A stretch of DNA of 64,000 nt from Anaerolineales bacterium UBA5195 (GTDB lineage Bacteria > Chloroflexota > Anaerolineae > Anaerolineales > Villigracilaceae): NCBI GenBank assembly GCA_002412925.1, contig DHVZ01000099.1:58585-122584 (forward strand). The letters run 5' to 3'. Shown one piece after another: positions 1 through 8,255 of the stretch (the stretch's first letter is position 1; each line of letters starts with the position of its first letter). The notes beneath the pieces were generated by a model that made no database searches, was not told where the DNA came from, and saw only the letters and a list, made by a program, of their open reading frames with translations. A program made the position numbers and the translations under genes.

Positions 1-1
1 C

Positions 2-247
2 TACGTTCCCGGCGAAATTTGGGAAATCTATGCCGAACCGCTGTTGGCAGGCCTGGATGCATTGTCCGCTGCACAAGGCGTGGTGCGGGCCGGTTTGGCG
101 GGAGACCACTTGCGGGTGATTGTCGAAAAAGGCTGGGGCGAGAAGGAAGTCAAAAGAACGCTGGAAGCGTCGAATGTCAGAGTCGCTTCCATCCAAAAAG
201 GAGAGCCGTCGCTGGAAGATGTCTTCCTGGCGCTGGCAAAAGGCTAA
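2..247 (+). CDS. ABC transporter ATP-binding protein, C-terminal fragment
   Basis: This is the 3' end of a gene that begins before the window; the open frame runs from base 2 to a TAA at 245-247. The last 81 residues end in EPSLEDVFLALAKG, the usual tail of drug/lipid-export type ABC ATPases of the CcmA/YadG class, where a small C-terminal domain follows the nucleotide-binding domain. The Walker and signature motifs lie outside the window, so the substrate is unknown. The gene converges on the padR-like gene and overlaps its stop by four bases. PadR regulators often control such exporters, which fits the context but is inference. Confidence 0.8.
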   Translation, partial: YVPGEIWEIYAEPLLAGLDALSAAQGVVRAGLAGDHLRVIVEKGWGEKEVKRTLEASNVRVASIQKGEPSLEDVFLALAKG

Positions 248-795
248 AAATTGGCTTCAATCCTGGCAATCGTTTCATCCAGCCAGCGCAAGTAGGCGGC
301 CTCGGTCATTTCGCCAAAACGGCGTGTAGCTTCCCAGAGCAGGGCGTCCTGGCGTAACTGTGGGGCGTGTTTGACGGTTTTGGCGATGATTTCGGCGGTT
401 TCGCTTTGGTACTGGTCGACCAGCTTTTGGTGCAGGCTGCGCTGCAAGCGGAGTTGGGCCAGGATGGCGTCTTTGCCCAGGTTGGCGGAGAAAAATAACT
501 TCAGCAGCAGGGTGTCTTTATACTGGTCGATTTCGGTGAAGGGGGTTTTTAGCCATTCGTTGAGCGCCAGTTTCCCAGCCTCGGTAATCGAGTAAACTCG
601 CCGGTCGGGGCGGCCTGCCTGCTCCACCGCTGCCGAGGTAATCAACCCGTCTTTTTCCAATGCTTTCAAGGTTGCATAAATTTGACTCAACTCCGCGTGC
701 CAGAAATTGGAGATGGAGCGGTCGGTGAACTGTTTCAGGTCGTAACCGCTCATCGGTTGATAATTGAGCGCGCCCAGCAGGGCAAATTTAAGCAT
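244..795 (-). CDS. PadR family transcriptional regulator
   Basis: A 183-residue regulator with an N-terminal PadR winged helix (MLKFALLGALNYQPMSGYDL, about residues 1-80) and a C-terminal helical dimerisation region typical of the longer PadR subfamily. I chose the ATG at 795 because AAGGAG lies just upstream and the family normally starts with MLKFALLGAL; an upstream in-frame ATG would add 14 unrelated residues. It overlaps the end of the CPBP protease gene by eight bases, so the two are co-transcribed. PadR proteins usually repress their own operon and release DNA on binding a small ligand. A perfect palindrome upstream of the operon is the likely target. The ligand is unknown. Confidence 0.88.
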   Translation of the reverse strand: MLKFALLGALNYQPMSGYDLKQFTDRSISNFWHAELSQIYATLKALEKDGLITSAAVEQAGRPDRRVYSITEAGKLALNEWLKTPFTEIDQYKDTLLLKLFFSANLGKDAILAQLRLQRSLHQKLVDQYQSETAEIIAKTVKHAPQLRQDALLWEATRRFGEMTEAAYLRWLDETIARIEANF

Positions 796-1651
796 TTTGC
801 GCTCCTTGCATTCGCTTTTGGTAGAGCCAGATCCCAACCGCCAGATTCAGCGCAATGACGACGATTCCAAACAAAGCCGGGGAGAAAATCAGTTCGGCTG
901 TCGGGTTGGGGAAACTGAAAAACTTCTGCGCTACCAGCGCATCAAAAAAAACGTTGGCAGTGATGTGAATTAAGACCGCCGGCCAGACAGAATTGGTCAG
1001 CGCCCGCAATTCCCCGTAAACGATGGCTGTGGGAATGATACCCAGCAAGCCCATGAGCATAAACAACCCAAAACTCAGGCTGGTGGCATTTTCAAGGATG
1101 GCAGGGGGCAGGAGTACCAGGTAATAGGGTAAATGCCAGGTGAGCCAGATGATTCCGACCAGAACGTGTCCGACCAGCGGGTTTCTAACCACAGATTGCA
1201 TCTTCGGAGCGAGATAGCCGCGCCAGGCGAACTCTTCGAAGATGTTTTTGATCAAGCTGGGGATGAACATGACCAGGATGGCCTGTCCGATCAAGGCGAA
1301 TTTCGTTGTTGAAATTTCAGGTACAAAAGTTGCTCCGAAGACGAAGCCCAGCAGGATGATTAGTAGAATACTGACCGGGTGAAAGAGCAGGGCGAAAAGA
1401 TACCATCTCCCGTTCCCCTTAAAGGCGGGCTTAAACCCCGCGTCTTTCCAACCATCTCCGGCGAAGGCGCGCAAAAGCAGGGAAACCACCAGTGGCGTGA
1501 CGATGAAAAGTAGCCAACCCAGGCTGTTGTTCTGATCGTGCGGGTCGGCGCCGCGCCCGAGATCCAGGCCAATCCCCAGCCAGGGGATGGCGATGATGCA
1601 GAAGGTGAAAATGAGCAGGTTGCGCAGGGTGCTTTTTGGGGATACGTTCAT
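788..1651 (-). CDS. CPBP family intramembrane metalloprotease
   Basis: A 287-residue membrane protein with about eight hydrophobic segments. It carries the three CPBP (Abi/Rce1-like) motifs: EEFAWRGY near residue 140 (EExxxR), the histidine of WHLPYY near 175, and HITANVFFD near 228. Family members are intramembrane glutamate/histidine proteases, linked to CAAX processing in eukaryotes and to bacteriocin immunity or unknown roles in bacteria. The start has a good AAGGATG ribosome site. It is the first gene of a two-gene operon with the PadR regulator and lies directly downstream of the 1671-1706 palindrome. The substrate cannot be told from sequence. Confidence 0.87.
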   Translation of the reverse strand: MNVSPKSTLRNLLIFTFCIIAIPWLGIGLDLGRGADPHDQNNSLGWLLFIVTPLVVSLLLRAFAGDGWKDAGFKPAFKGNGRWYLFALLFHPVSILLIILLGFVFGATFVPEISTTKFALIGQAILVMFIPSLIKNIFEEFAWRGYLAPKMQSVVRNPLVGHVLVGIIWLTWHLPYYLVLLPPAILENATSLSFGLFMLMGLLGIIPTAIVYGELRALTNSVWPAVLIHITANVFFDALVAQKFFSFPNPTAELIFSPALFGIVVIALNLAVGIWLYQKRMQGAQNA

Positions 1652-1670
1652 GGCAGAACATCCTTTATGA

Positions 1671-1706
1671 AACTTATTATATATAATTATTTATATATAA
1701 TAAGTT
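1671..1706. promoter_or_regulatory. Perfect 36-bp palindrome, likely PadR operator
   Basis: Two perfect 16-base arms (AACTTATTATATATAA and its reverse complement) flank a four-base spacer. The element is almost pure A/T in a GC-richer setting and lies 20 bases upstream of the CPBP gene start, where the -10 region of the operon would be. PadR proteins bind AT-rich dyads near their own promoters, so autoregulation by the downstream PadR protein is the simplest reading. Confidence 0.7.
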
Positions 1707-1764
1707 GTTAAATTGGATATGTCAAGACCAGCCATTCCCAAAACTTTGGTCCAAGGGTCGGTTT

Positions 1765-2760
1765 TCAATGCTCTTGGGTGGGAAGCCAGGCGGCGATGTA
1801 TTTCTCCACCAGCCGCCGGGCAGTCGGTTCATCGACAATTAATTCGCGCATCAGGTTACCTTTCAGCGCGGCATGCAGTCCCCGCACTTTGGCCAGCCCG
1901 GAGACGATGCAAACTCCCCTTTTTTGCCGGAAAAGCTCCAGGCTGGGACCGCTGGAACGCTCATTGAGCGGAATCCGATCGAAGCTGCCATTCTCCCTGA
2001 AAAAAACGGTGGCAATATCCCCGGCGATGTTTTCTTTTTCCAATTCCAGATAATCCCGTTTTTCCAGGTACCCGCCGCTGTAGACATGGCTCGGAACCCC
2101 GGCGTTGACGGTCCCGATGCTGTAAAGTAACAAATCGGTCTGTTGCTGTAAATCCAGCAGGCGCTTGATGCTGCCCTCCTTCCAAAGCGCACGTTTGGTT
2201 TCGGCGTAGTCAAAAAACGTGGGAACCGGGAACAGGTGAGCGCGCGCGCCGTAATTTTGCGAGAAGCGCATCATGATTTCGCTGGCATAGTCGATGCCGG
2301 TGCTTTGCGTATTGCCCGCCCCATTCAACTGGACAATTTGGGAGTGATAGGTATCTTTATGCTGGAGGTATTTGGAAATAGTGCTGGTGGTCGTGCCCCA
2401 GGCAATCCCAAGGATCATGTTCGAATCGAAAATGGTGTTCAGGTAATTGGCAGAATAGAGCGCGACGCGTTCCAGCCATTCTGCCTCACCGACAATTTCA
2501 GGCACCGGCACCACATGCACCTGCTCGATTTTGAACCTATCTGCAATGATTTTTTCTAGCTGCCGGGGCTGTTCAGAAGGGTCTTTGATCCGAATATCCA
2601 CCAGCCCCGCTTCTTTGGCGTAACTGAGCAGGCGCGAAACTGTCGAACGGGAGACCTGCATTTCCCTGGCGATGGCCTCGGTAGTCAGGTTCTGGTAATA
2701 GTAGAGCCGGGCAACACGGATGGCGCTTTCCAATTTGTCTTTGTCGCTGAAGGTGGGCAT
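1765..2760 (-). CDS. SorC/DeoR-type sugar-binding transcriptional regulator
   Basis: A 331-residue protein with an N-terminal helix-turn-helix (TEAIAREMQVSRSTVSRLL, about residues 27-46) and a long C-terminal SorC sugar-phosphate-binding domain with typical segments such as LGIAWGTTTSTI. SorC members act as effector-controlled repressors or activators of carbohydrate operons. GAGGAA precedes the ATG at 2760. It is divergent from glpD, and a 35-bp dyad in the shared intergenic region overlaps the glpD -35 box, so control of glycerol-3-phosphate oxidation is likely. This is unusual, since glp genes are commonly controlled by GlpR or GlpP. The effector is unknown; glycerol phosphate or a related triose phosphate is a guess. 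Confidence 0.87.
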   Translation of the reverse strand: MPTFSDKDKLESAIRVARLYYYQNLTTEAIAREMQVSRSTVSRLLSYAKEAGLVDIRIKDPSEQPRQLEKIIADRFKIEQVHVVPVPEIVGEAEWLERVALYSANYLNTIFDSNMILGIAWGTTTSTISKYLQHKDTYHSQIVQLNGAGNTQSTGIDYASEIMMRFSQNYGARAHLFPVPTFFDYAETKRALWKEGSIKRLLDLQQQTDLLLYSIGTVNAGVPSHVYSGGYLEKRDYLELEKENIAGDIATVFFRENGSFDRIPLNERSSGPSLELFRQKRGVCIVSGLAKVRGLHAALKGNLMRELIVDEPTARRLVEKYIAAWLPTQEH

Positions 2761-2783
2761 GGTTTTCCTCGAATGGGCATAAT

Positions 2784-2846
2784 CGTAGGGGCATGGCGGA
2801 TTCGTTCAACCAGGATTACCGTCAATTCCCCGCTGTGCCCCTACAA
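2784..2846. repeat. Short inverted repeat with GTAGGGGCA ends
   Basis: GTAGGGGCA and TGCCCCTAC lie about 40 bases apart, with partial matching continuing inward (GCGG against CCGC). A similar motif, TAGGGGCGACC paired with GGTCGCTCCTA, occurs at 22688-22712. Both look like members of a dispersed palindromic repeat family rather than a specific regulatory site. Confidence 0.5.
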
Positions 2847-2910
2847 ACAAATCCAATTGCACAAGCGTGCTGGTTATTCATCAAAGAGTATACAACAATA
2901 TCGCCTGAGT

Positions 2911-2945
2911 TGCACGTTTGTTCAATTCAATTGACGAATCGTGCA
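2911..2945. promoter_or_regulatory. 35-bp dyad operator between SorC regulator and glpD
   Basis: An imperfect palindrome centred on one base: the outer TGCACG/CGTGCA arms and inner TCAATT/AATTGA arms match exactly, and 14 of 17 arm positions pair. Its right arm contains the glpD -35 hexamer, so bound protein would block or position RNA polymerase. A smaller dyad, GCAC-AAGC-GTGC, lies at 2859-2870 and may be an auxiliary half site. The SorC protein encoded alongside is the natural ligand. Confidence 0.72.
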
Positions 2946-2960
2946 GACCCGTTCTATAAT
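2931..2960 (+). promoter_or_regulatory. Sigma-70-type promoter of glpD
   Basis: TTGACG at 2931-2936 and TATAAT at 2955-2960 are separated by 18 bases. The -35 box lies inside the palindromic operator. Transcription would start near 2967, leaving a short leader before the glpD ATG at 3004. Confidence 0.75.
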
Positions 2961-3003
2961 CTTATCACATTCGCAATCATCATGAAAATAAGGAAAATAA
3001 GCC

Positions 3004-4680
3004 ATGAATCGCTCCGATCTGCTCGCCTCCCTGAAATCCAAATCCCCCGAAGTATTGATTGTCGGCGCGGGCATCAACGGTGTTGGCACCTTCCGCGACC
3101 TGGCATTGCAAGGTGTGGATGTTTTGCTGATCGACCGCGGCGATTTTTGCTCGGGCGCATCAGCGGCTTCCTCGCATATGGCGCATGGCGGCATCCGCTA
3201 CCTCGAAAATGGCGAATTTCGCCTGGTGCGCGAGGCTGTGCAGGAGCGCAACCGCATGATTGAGAATGCGCCCCATCTCGTCAAACCTCTCCCAACTGTC
3301 GTGCCGATGTTCAAACTCTTCTCCGGCCTGCTGAATGCGCCTTTCAAGTTCCTGAACCTGCTTGATAAGCCTGCCGAACGCGGCGCGCTGGTCATCAAAG
3401 TTGGCCTGATTTTCTACGATACCTTCACCAAGGGGCAGGGCACGGTCCCGCCGCACAAGTTCGAAGGCCGCGCCAAATCACTCGAAAAATATCCAAAACT
3501 GCACGATGATATCAAATATACGGCTACTTATTACGATGGCCAAATCCTTTCGCCCGAACGCTATACTGTCGAACTGACCCTGGATGGCGAAGCGGAAGGA
3601 CCGCATGCCAAAGCGCTCAACTACGTCTCTTTCCAGGGCGCGCAGGGTAAACAAGTTACTTTGAAGGATGAATTGACTGGCGAGACCTTCGAGATTTCCC
3701 CGAAATACATCGTCAATGCGGCTGGCCCCTGGATCGACCTGGTCAACTCCACTTTTGGCGTTTCGAATCGCTATATCGGCGGGACGAAAGGCTCGCACCT
3801 GGTGCTGAACCACCCCGAACTGCGCGAAGCCATCGGCAAGAACGAGTTTTTCTTTGAGAATAAGGATGGCCGGATTGTCCTGATTTTTCCCTTTTACGAT
3901 AAGGTTATCATTGGCACCTCCGACATTCCGATCACCGATCCTGATTCGGTGCGCTGCACGCCTGAGGAAGAGCAATACTTTATCGAACTGGTCTCGCGCA
4001 TCTTCCCGACGATTAAGGTTACAACTGAACAGATAGTTTTCCGTTTTTCGGGTGTCCGTCCGCTGGAATATATGCAGGCCAAAACCACCGGCCAGATTAC
4101 CCGCGACCACAGCGTTAAGGAAGATAAAGCCGGTGAAATCCCCGTTTTTTCGCTGGTGGGCGGCAAGTGGACGAGTTACCGCGCTTTTGGCGAACAAGTG
4201 ACTGATAAATTGCTTAACTTGCTCGGTAAGCCTCGTAAAGCCGACACAAAGAAAATTGCGATTGGCGGCGGCAAGGATTATCCTGTGGTTGGCCTGGCAC
4301 AGATCGAGTTCATCAAAAAAGTGGCTGATGAAACCGGGCTGGGTGAATTCCAGCCCAAGCATTTATTCGAACGCTATGGAACCCGTGCGCTGGAAATTGC
4401 CAGGTATCTCAAAGCGGCCAAAGATGAGCCGCTCAAATCCTGTCCCGGTTGGTCCCGCCGCGAAGTCGAATTCCTGGTCGAGCGGGAAAAGGCTGTCCAT
4501 GTCGACGATATTCTCCTGCGCCGTTCGACTCTGGCCTGGCTGGGTGAAGCCACCCGGCCATTGGTCGAAGAAATGGCCGAAATAATGGGCGCTTATTTCG
4601 GTTGGTCAGCCGATCAGAAAAAAGCCGAGGTCAGGCATACGCTTGAAGTGCTGAAAGAATTACACGGGGTAGTCATCTAA
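3004..4680 (+). CDS. glpD: Glycerol-3-phosphate dehydrogenase, FAD-dependent
   Basis: A 558-residue flavoprotein that oxidises sn-glycerol 3-phosphate to dihydroxyacetone phosphate and passes electrons to the quinone pool at the membrane. The FAD-binding GAGINGVG lies at residues 21-28, followed by the conserved DRGDFCSGASAASSHMAHGG region and GIRYLENGEF. The C-terminal third matches the DAO_C domain of GlpD/GlpA. Length is normal for the family. AAGG lies ahead of the ATG. The gene stands alone between its promoter-operator and a strong terminator, opposite a SorC regulator that probably controls it. An oxygen-dependent GlpO enzyme is an alternative reading that sequence alone does not fully exclude. 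Confidence 0.93.
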   Translation: MNRSDLLASLKSKSPEVLIVGAGINGVGTFRDLALQGVDVLLIDRGDFCSGASAASSHMAHGGIRYLENGEFRLVREAVQERNRMIENAPHLVKPLPTVVPMFKLFSGLLNAPFKFLNLLDKPAERGALVIKVGLIFYDTFTKGQGTVPPHKFEGRAKSLEKYPKLHDDIKYTATYYDGQILSPERYTVELTLDGEAEGPHAKALNYVSFQGAQGKQVTLKDELTGETFEISPKYIVNAAGPWIDLVNSTFGVSNRYIGGTKGSHLVLNHPELREAIGKNEFFFENKDGRIVLIFPFYDKVIIGTSDIPITDPDSVRCTPEEEQYFIELVSRIFPTIKVTTEQIVFRFSGVRPLEYMQAKTTGQITRDHSVKEDKAGEIPVFSLVGGKWTSYRAFGEQVTDKLLNLLGKPRKADTKKIAIGGGKDYPVVGLAQIEFIKKVADETGLGEFQPKHLFERYGTRALEIARYLKAAKDEPLKSCPGWSRREVEFLVEREKAVHVDDILLRRSTLAWLGEATRPLVEEMAEIMGAYFGWSADQKKAEVRHTLEVLKELHGVVI

Positions 4681-4685
4681 ACTTC

Positions 4686-4720
4686 GCGAAGGGCAGGTCT
4701 CAGACCTGCCCTTCGCTTTT
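4686..4720 (+). terminator. Intrinsic terminator after glpD
   Basis: Fifteen-base perfect arms (GCGAAGGGCAGGTCT and its complement) separated by a single base, followed by TTTT. It starts five bases after the glpD stop codon. Confidence 0.85.
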
Positions 4721-4763
4721 CCGGTGGTAAAATCTAATCCTGAAAATTTTCCCTGGTGGTGAA

Positions 4764-5684
4764 ATGAACGTATCGGTCGTTGTCCCCGTTTATAACGGCG
4801 CAAATACACTTGATTTGCTCGTAGAACGTCTCCAGGCAGTCTTGCCCATGGTGGCAGAGCGCTATGAGCTGGTCCTGGTCAATGATGATAGTCCTGATAA
4901 GAGTTGGGACGTTATTCAGCGGCTTTCCAGAACTTATCCCTGGGTACGGGGGATTGCCCTCATGCGCAATGCCGGACAGCATAATGCCACGCTCTGTGGC
5001 ATTCGCGAAGCGCGCTATGAAGTGATTGTTACCATGGATGACGACCTGCAAAACCCGCCCGAAGAAATGGCTCGCTTATTAGCGAAAATGGATGAGGGGT
5101 TTGACGTTGTCTACGGTGTGCCTCGCAAACGAGAGCAGGCCTGGTGGAAAGGGCTTCTGGCGGCCCTGGTAAAACGTTCGATTTCATCCATCATGGGCAT
5201 GCGCACCGTGCGGGATATTGGCGCATTCCGCGCTTTTCGAGCCAGTTTGCGCAAAGCTTTTGCCCATTACGATGGCCCGGATGTGCTGGTGGATGTTTTG
5301 CTCTCATGGGGAACAAACCGCTTTGCTTCTGTCCAGGTGGACGAGGCCCCGCGCGAAGCGGGCAGATCGAATTACAGCTTTTGGAAACTGATCAAAGTTT
5401 CCCTGTTGGTCCTGACCAGTTACACCACCATTCCCCTGCGCCTGGCCAGCATTATCGGGTTTTTGTTCACCATCTTCGGTTTTTTCGTGCTTGTCTACGT
5501 CCTGGCGATATATTTTACCGACTGGTCGATTCCCGGTTTTCCATTTTTGGCATCCACGATCAGCATTTTTAGCGGGGTGCAGTTGTTTGCGCTGGGTATT
5601 ATAGGTGAATATCTTGCGAGGGTTTTTGAGCGCACTGGCGGACGCCGTTCTTATACTGTTTCTCAAACCACGGATGATGAATAA
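4764..5684 (+). CDS. Family 2 glycosyltransferase, polyprenyl-phosphate type
   Basis: A 306-residue protein with an N-terminal GT-A domain (VSVVVPVYNGANTL, then NDDSPD near residue 41 and VTMDDDLQNPPEEM near 90 as the metal-binding region) and two hydrophobic helices near the C-terminus (about residues 225-290). This layout matches GtrB/DPM1/ArnC enzymes that move a sugar from a nucleotide donor to undecaprenyl phosphate at the inner face of the membrane. It opens the surface-glycan locus. The sugar is unknown. A paralogue lies at 12213-13142. Confidence 0.88.
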   Translation: MNVSVVVPVYNGANTLDLLVERLQAVLPMVAERYELVLVNDDSPDKSWDVIQRLSRTYPWVRGIALMRNAGQHNATLCGIREARYEVIVTMDDDLQNPPEEMARLLAKMDEGFDVVYGVPRKREQAWWKGLLAALVKRSISSIMGMRTVRDIGAFRAFRASLRKAFAHYDGPDVLVDVLLSWGTNRFASVQVDEAPREAGRSNYSFWKLIKVSLLVLTSYTTIPLRLASIIGFLFTIFGFFVLVYVLAIYFTDWSIPGFPFLASTISIFSGVQLFALGIIGEYLARVFERTGGRRSYTVSQTTDDE

Positions 5685-5728
5685 ATTGCATTCTTCCGTG
5701 GTTCTGATCATAGCATTGCGAGGAATTC

Positions 5729-6355
5729 ATGCGGGAACATCACGAGCTGGGCAAGATTAAAGATTATTTTACGGAAAAACTTGAAACCCATGGCGCAACA
5801 CCGCGTGGGGTCGACTATAACTCAACCGAATCGCAGGAAACCCGCTTTTTGCAATTAATCAAAGTCATTGATGTCAGCAAAAAATATTCCCTGCTTGATT
5901 TTGGCTCCGGTTTTGGCGCCATGTACGATTACCTGGTTCGCCTTGGGCATGACCTGCATTACATTGGCTACGATATTGCCCTTCCCATGGTTGAAAAAGG
6001 CCGCGAACTGTACCCCAATAACCCCGATTGCTGGTTTACCGCGAGTATTGAAGAAGTTCCGGTAGTCGATTATGCGGCTTTATCGGGCACCTTCAACATG
6101 AAATTGGATACGGATAATCAAACCTGGACAGAGATCGTTGTCGATTGTTTACACCAGATGGATGCTCATTCGCAGAAGGGTTTTGCGTTCAACATGCTGA
6201 CCAAATATTCAGACGCAGACAAAATGCGCCCGGACCTTTATTACGGCGACCCATTGTTTTTCTTCGATCATTGCAAGCGGAATTTTTCAAAGAATGTAGC
6301 CTTGCTGCATGATTACAAATTGTACGACTTTACTATCCTGGTTCGAAAAGATTGA
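5729..6355 (+). CDS. Class I SAM-dependent methyltransferase
   Basis: A 208-residue protein with a Rossmann methyltransferase motif I (LLDFGSGFG, about residues 52-60), an acidic motif II region (YIGYDIALPMVEKG) and a C-terminal sheet ending in DYKLYDFTILVRKD. The ATG is preceded by GAGGAATTC. It lies between a lipid-carrier glycosyltransferase and a WbqC-like gene, so methylation of a sugar or glycan end is a reasonable guess. Some members of this group act on small nitrogenous substrates instead. Confidence 0.8.
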   Translation: MREHHELGKIKDYFTEKLETHGATPRGVDYNSTESQETRFLQLIKVIDVSKKYSLLDFGSGFGAMYDYLVRLGHDLHYIGYDIALPMVEKGRELYPNNPDCWFTASIEEVPVVDYAALSGTFNMKLDTDNQTWTEIVVDCLHQMDAHSQKGFAFNMLTKYSDADKMRPDLYYGDPLFFFDHCKRNFSKNVALLHDYKLYDFTILVRKD

Positions 6356-6357
6356 CA

Positions 6358-7053
6358 ATGAATGTCGTTATTCTGCAGCCATCCTACATCCCCTGGCGTG
6401 GATATTTTCACCAAATCTCAAAGGCTGACCTGTTCATATTCTATGATGATGTCCAGTATGATAAACATGGTTGGCGCAACCGCAACCAGATTAAAACTGC
6501 CCAGGGCAAACAGTGGCTGACCATTCCCGTTCACAGCGCCGGGGCGACCGAAGGACTGTTAATTAAGGATACTAAAATTGACTGGGCCAAGCCTTGGGCT
6601 GCGAATCACTGGAAAGCCCTGACCTTTGCCTATGCCAAGTCGCCCTGCTTCCGCCGATACGCCTCGCTGTTGGAACCGTTTTACCAGCGTCACGACACGC
6701 TCCTGGCTGACTTCACCATCGACTTGACGATGGCCCTGGCGCGGGAACTTGGGATTACCCGGACAAAATTCATGCGCTCTTCTGAGCTTTCCGGTATCGA
6801 CGGGCAGAAAACCGACCGCCTGATCCAAATCTTGACGCAGGTTGACACCACCCATTACATCAGCGGCCCATCGGCCCGCGATTATATCGAGCAAGAAAAA
6901 TTTGACGCTGCGCGAATCACACTCGAATATATGGTTTACGATTATCCTGACTATCCACAGCTTTACCCCCCATTTGACCCCCAGGTCTCCGTCCTGGACC
7001 TGCTCTTCATGGCCGGTCCCGATTCTCTCAAATTCATCAGCCCCAAAGAGTGA
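6358..7053 (+). CDS. WbqC-like family protein
   Basis: A 231-residue protein beginning MNVVILQPSYIPWRGYFHQI, with the conserved FYDDVQYDKHGWRNRNQIK block typical of the WbqC-like family. Members sit in O-antigen and capsule loci beside DegT/RffA aminotransferases; the biochemical role is thought to concern modification of aminosugars, but is not settled. I chose the ATG at 6358; a TTG at 6352 would overlap the previous stop. The aminotransferase gene follows after three bases, so the two products probably act in sequence on the same sugar. Confidence 0.85.
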   Translation: MNVVILQPSYIPWRGYFHQISKADLFIFYDDVQYDKHGWRNRNQIKTAQGKQWLTIPVHSAGATEGLLIKDTKIDWAKPWAANHWKALTFAYAKSPCFRRYASLLEPFYQRHDTLLADFTIDLTMALARELGITRTKFMRSSELSGIDGQKTDRLIQILTQVDTTHYISGPSARDYIEQEKFDAARITLEYMVYDYPDYPQLYPPFDPQVSVLDLLFMAGPDSLKFISPKE

Positions 7054-7056
7054 CTT

Positions 7057-8202
7057 ATGCCTGCAAATTCCCTGCGAGTCGACTTTAATCGCCCGGTGCC
7101 GGTTGGCAACGAAATCGAGTATGTCACCCAGGCCATTCATAGCGGCCATATTTCTGGCGATGGCCCATTCACCAAAAAATGCCATGCCCTGCTGGAGCAG
7201 GAACTTGGCGTTAAAAAGGCTTTGCTGACCACCAACTGCACCCATGCTCTCGAAATGATGGCCATCCTGCTCGATTTCCAGCCCGGTGACGAAGTTATCC
7301 TCCCTGATTTCACCTTTGTCTCCACGGTCAATGCTTTTGTGTTGCGCGGGGCGGTTCCGGTTTTCATCGACGTGCGTCCCGATACGTTGAATCTGGATGA
7401 GACGCAGCTCGAAGCGCTGATCACGCCCAAAACCAAAGCGATTGTCCCGGTGCATTATGCCGGGGTGGGTTGCGAGATGGATACCATTCTTGAAGTTGCC
7501 AATCGGCATGGCGTTGCTGTGGTCGAAGACAATGCCCACGGGTTGTTCGGCAAATATAAAGGGAAATTCCTCGGCACGTTGGGCGCGCTGGCGTCGCAGA
7601 GTTTCCACGAAACGAAAAACTTTACCAGCGGCGAGGGCGGGGCAATCCTGATCAATGCTGAAAAATATCTTGAGCGTGCTGAAATCATCCGCGAAAAAGG
7701 GACGAACCGCAGCCGCTTCTTCCGCGGCCAGGTGGACAAATATACCTGGGTCGATATCGGTTCATCGTATCTGCCCTCGGACATGATTGCGGCCTTCCTT
7801 TACGGGCAGTTGGAACAGCGCGTCAAGGTTCAGGCGCACCGCAAAGCTTTATGGCAGACCTATGACCTGGCGCTTAAGGATTGGGCCGTCAAAAACGGTG
7901 TGACCCTGCCGACCATCCCGGCGCATGTCGAGCAGGCTTATCACATGTACTATCTCTTGATGCCTGATCTCGAGACCCGCCAGCGTTTTATCATGACCCT
8001 GCGTGAGCAGGGTATCTATACTGTCTTCCATTACCTGCCCCTGCATCTTTCTGATATGGGTCGTGAGTTCGGCGGCCAACCGGGCGACTGCCCGGTGACA
8101 GAATCGGTCAGTGACCGGCTGGTGCGCCTGCCTTTCCACAATGCCCTGACCAGTTCCGACCAGGAAATGGTGATCGAGGCGATCCTGGAGTTTAAATTCT
8201 AA
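7057..8202 (+). CDS. rffA: dTDP-4-amino-4,6-dideoxygalactose transaminase
   Basis: A 381-residue PLP-dependent aminotransferase of the DegT/DnrJ/EryC1/StrS group that matches the RffA/WecE type: SGHISGDGPFTKKCHALLEQ at the start, TTNCTHALEM, then the PLP lysine in SFHETKNFTSGEGG. RffA converts dTDP-4-keto-6-deoxy-glucose to dTDP-4-amino-4,6-dideoxy-galactose (Fuc4N). The two genes that make its substrate, rfbB and rfbA, follow directly, giving a complete three-step route from glucose 1-phosphate. The resulting aminosugar probably enters a surface glycan. Confidence 0.9.
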   Translation: MPANSLRVDFNRPVPVGNEIEYVTQAIHSGHISGDGPFTKKCHALLEQELGVKKALLTTNCTHALEMMAILLDFQPGDEVILPDFTFVSTVNAFVLRGAVPVFIDVRPDTLNLDETQLEALITPKTKAIVPVHYAGVGCEMDTILEVANRHGVAVVEDNAHGLFGKYKGKFLGTLGALASQSFHETKNFTSGEGGAILINAEKYLERAEIIREKGTNRSRFFRGQVDKYTWVDIGSSYLPSDMIAAFLYGQLEQRVKVQAHRKALWQTYDLALKDWAVKNGVTLPTIPAHVEQAYHMYYLLMPDLETRQRFIMTLREQGIYTVFHYLPLHLSDMGREFGGQPGDCPVTESVSDRLVRLPFHNALTSSDQEMVIEAILEFKF

Positions 8203-8206
8203 ATTG

Positions 8207-8239
8207 AGATGACAGTCGCCTTAAAGGCGACTGTCATCT
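8207..8239 (+). terminator. Hairpin between rffA and rfbB
   Basis: Sixteen-base perfect arms (AGATGACAGTCGCCTT and its complement) almost touch each other. No T-run follows, so it may be a transcript-stabilising hairpin or repeat rather than a full terminator; rfbB begins 17 bases later. Confidence 0.5.
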
Positions 8240-8255
8240 GGCTATGGAGAATTTC

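Noticed and set aside
6559..7608. 349-residue minus-strand frame across the WbqC-like and rffA genes
   Set aside because: It spans two well-supported plus-strand genes and shows no protein-family pattern.
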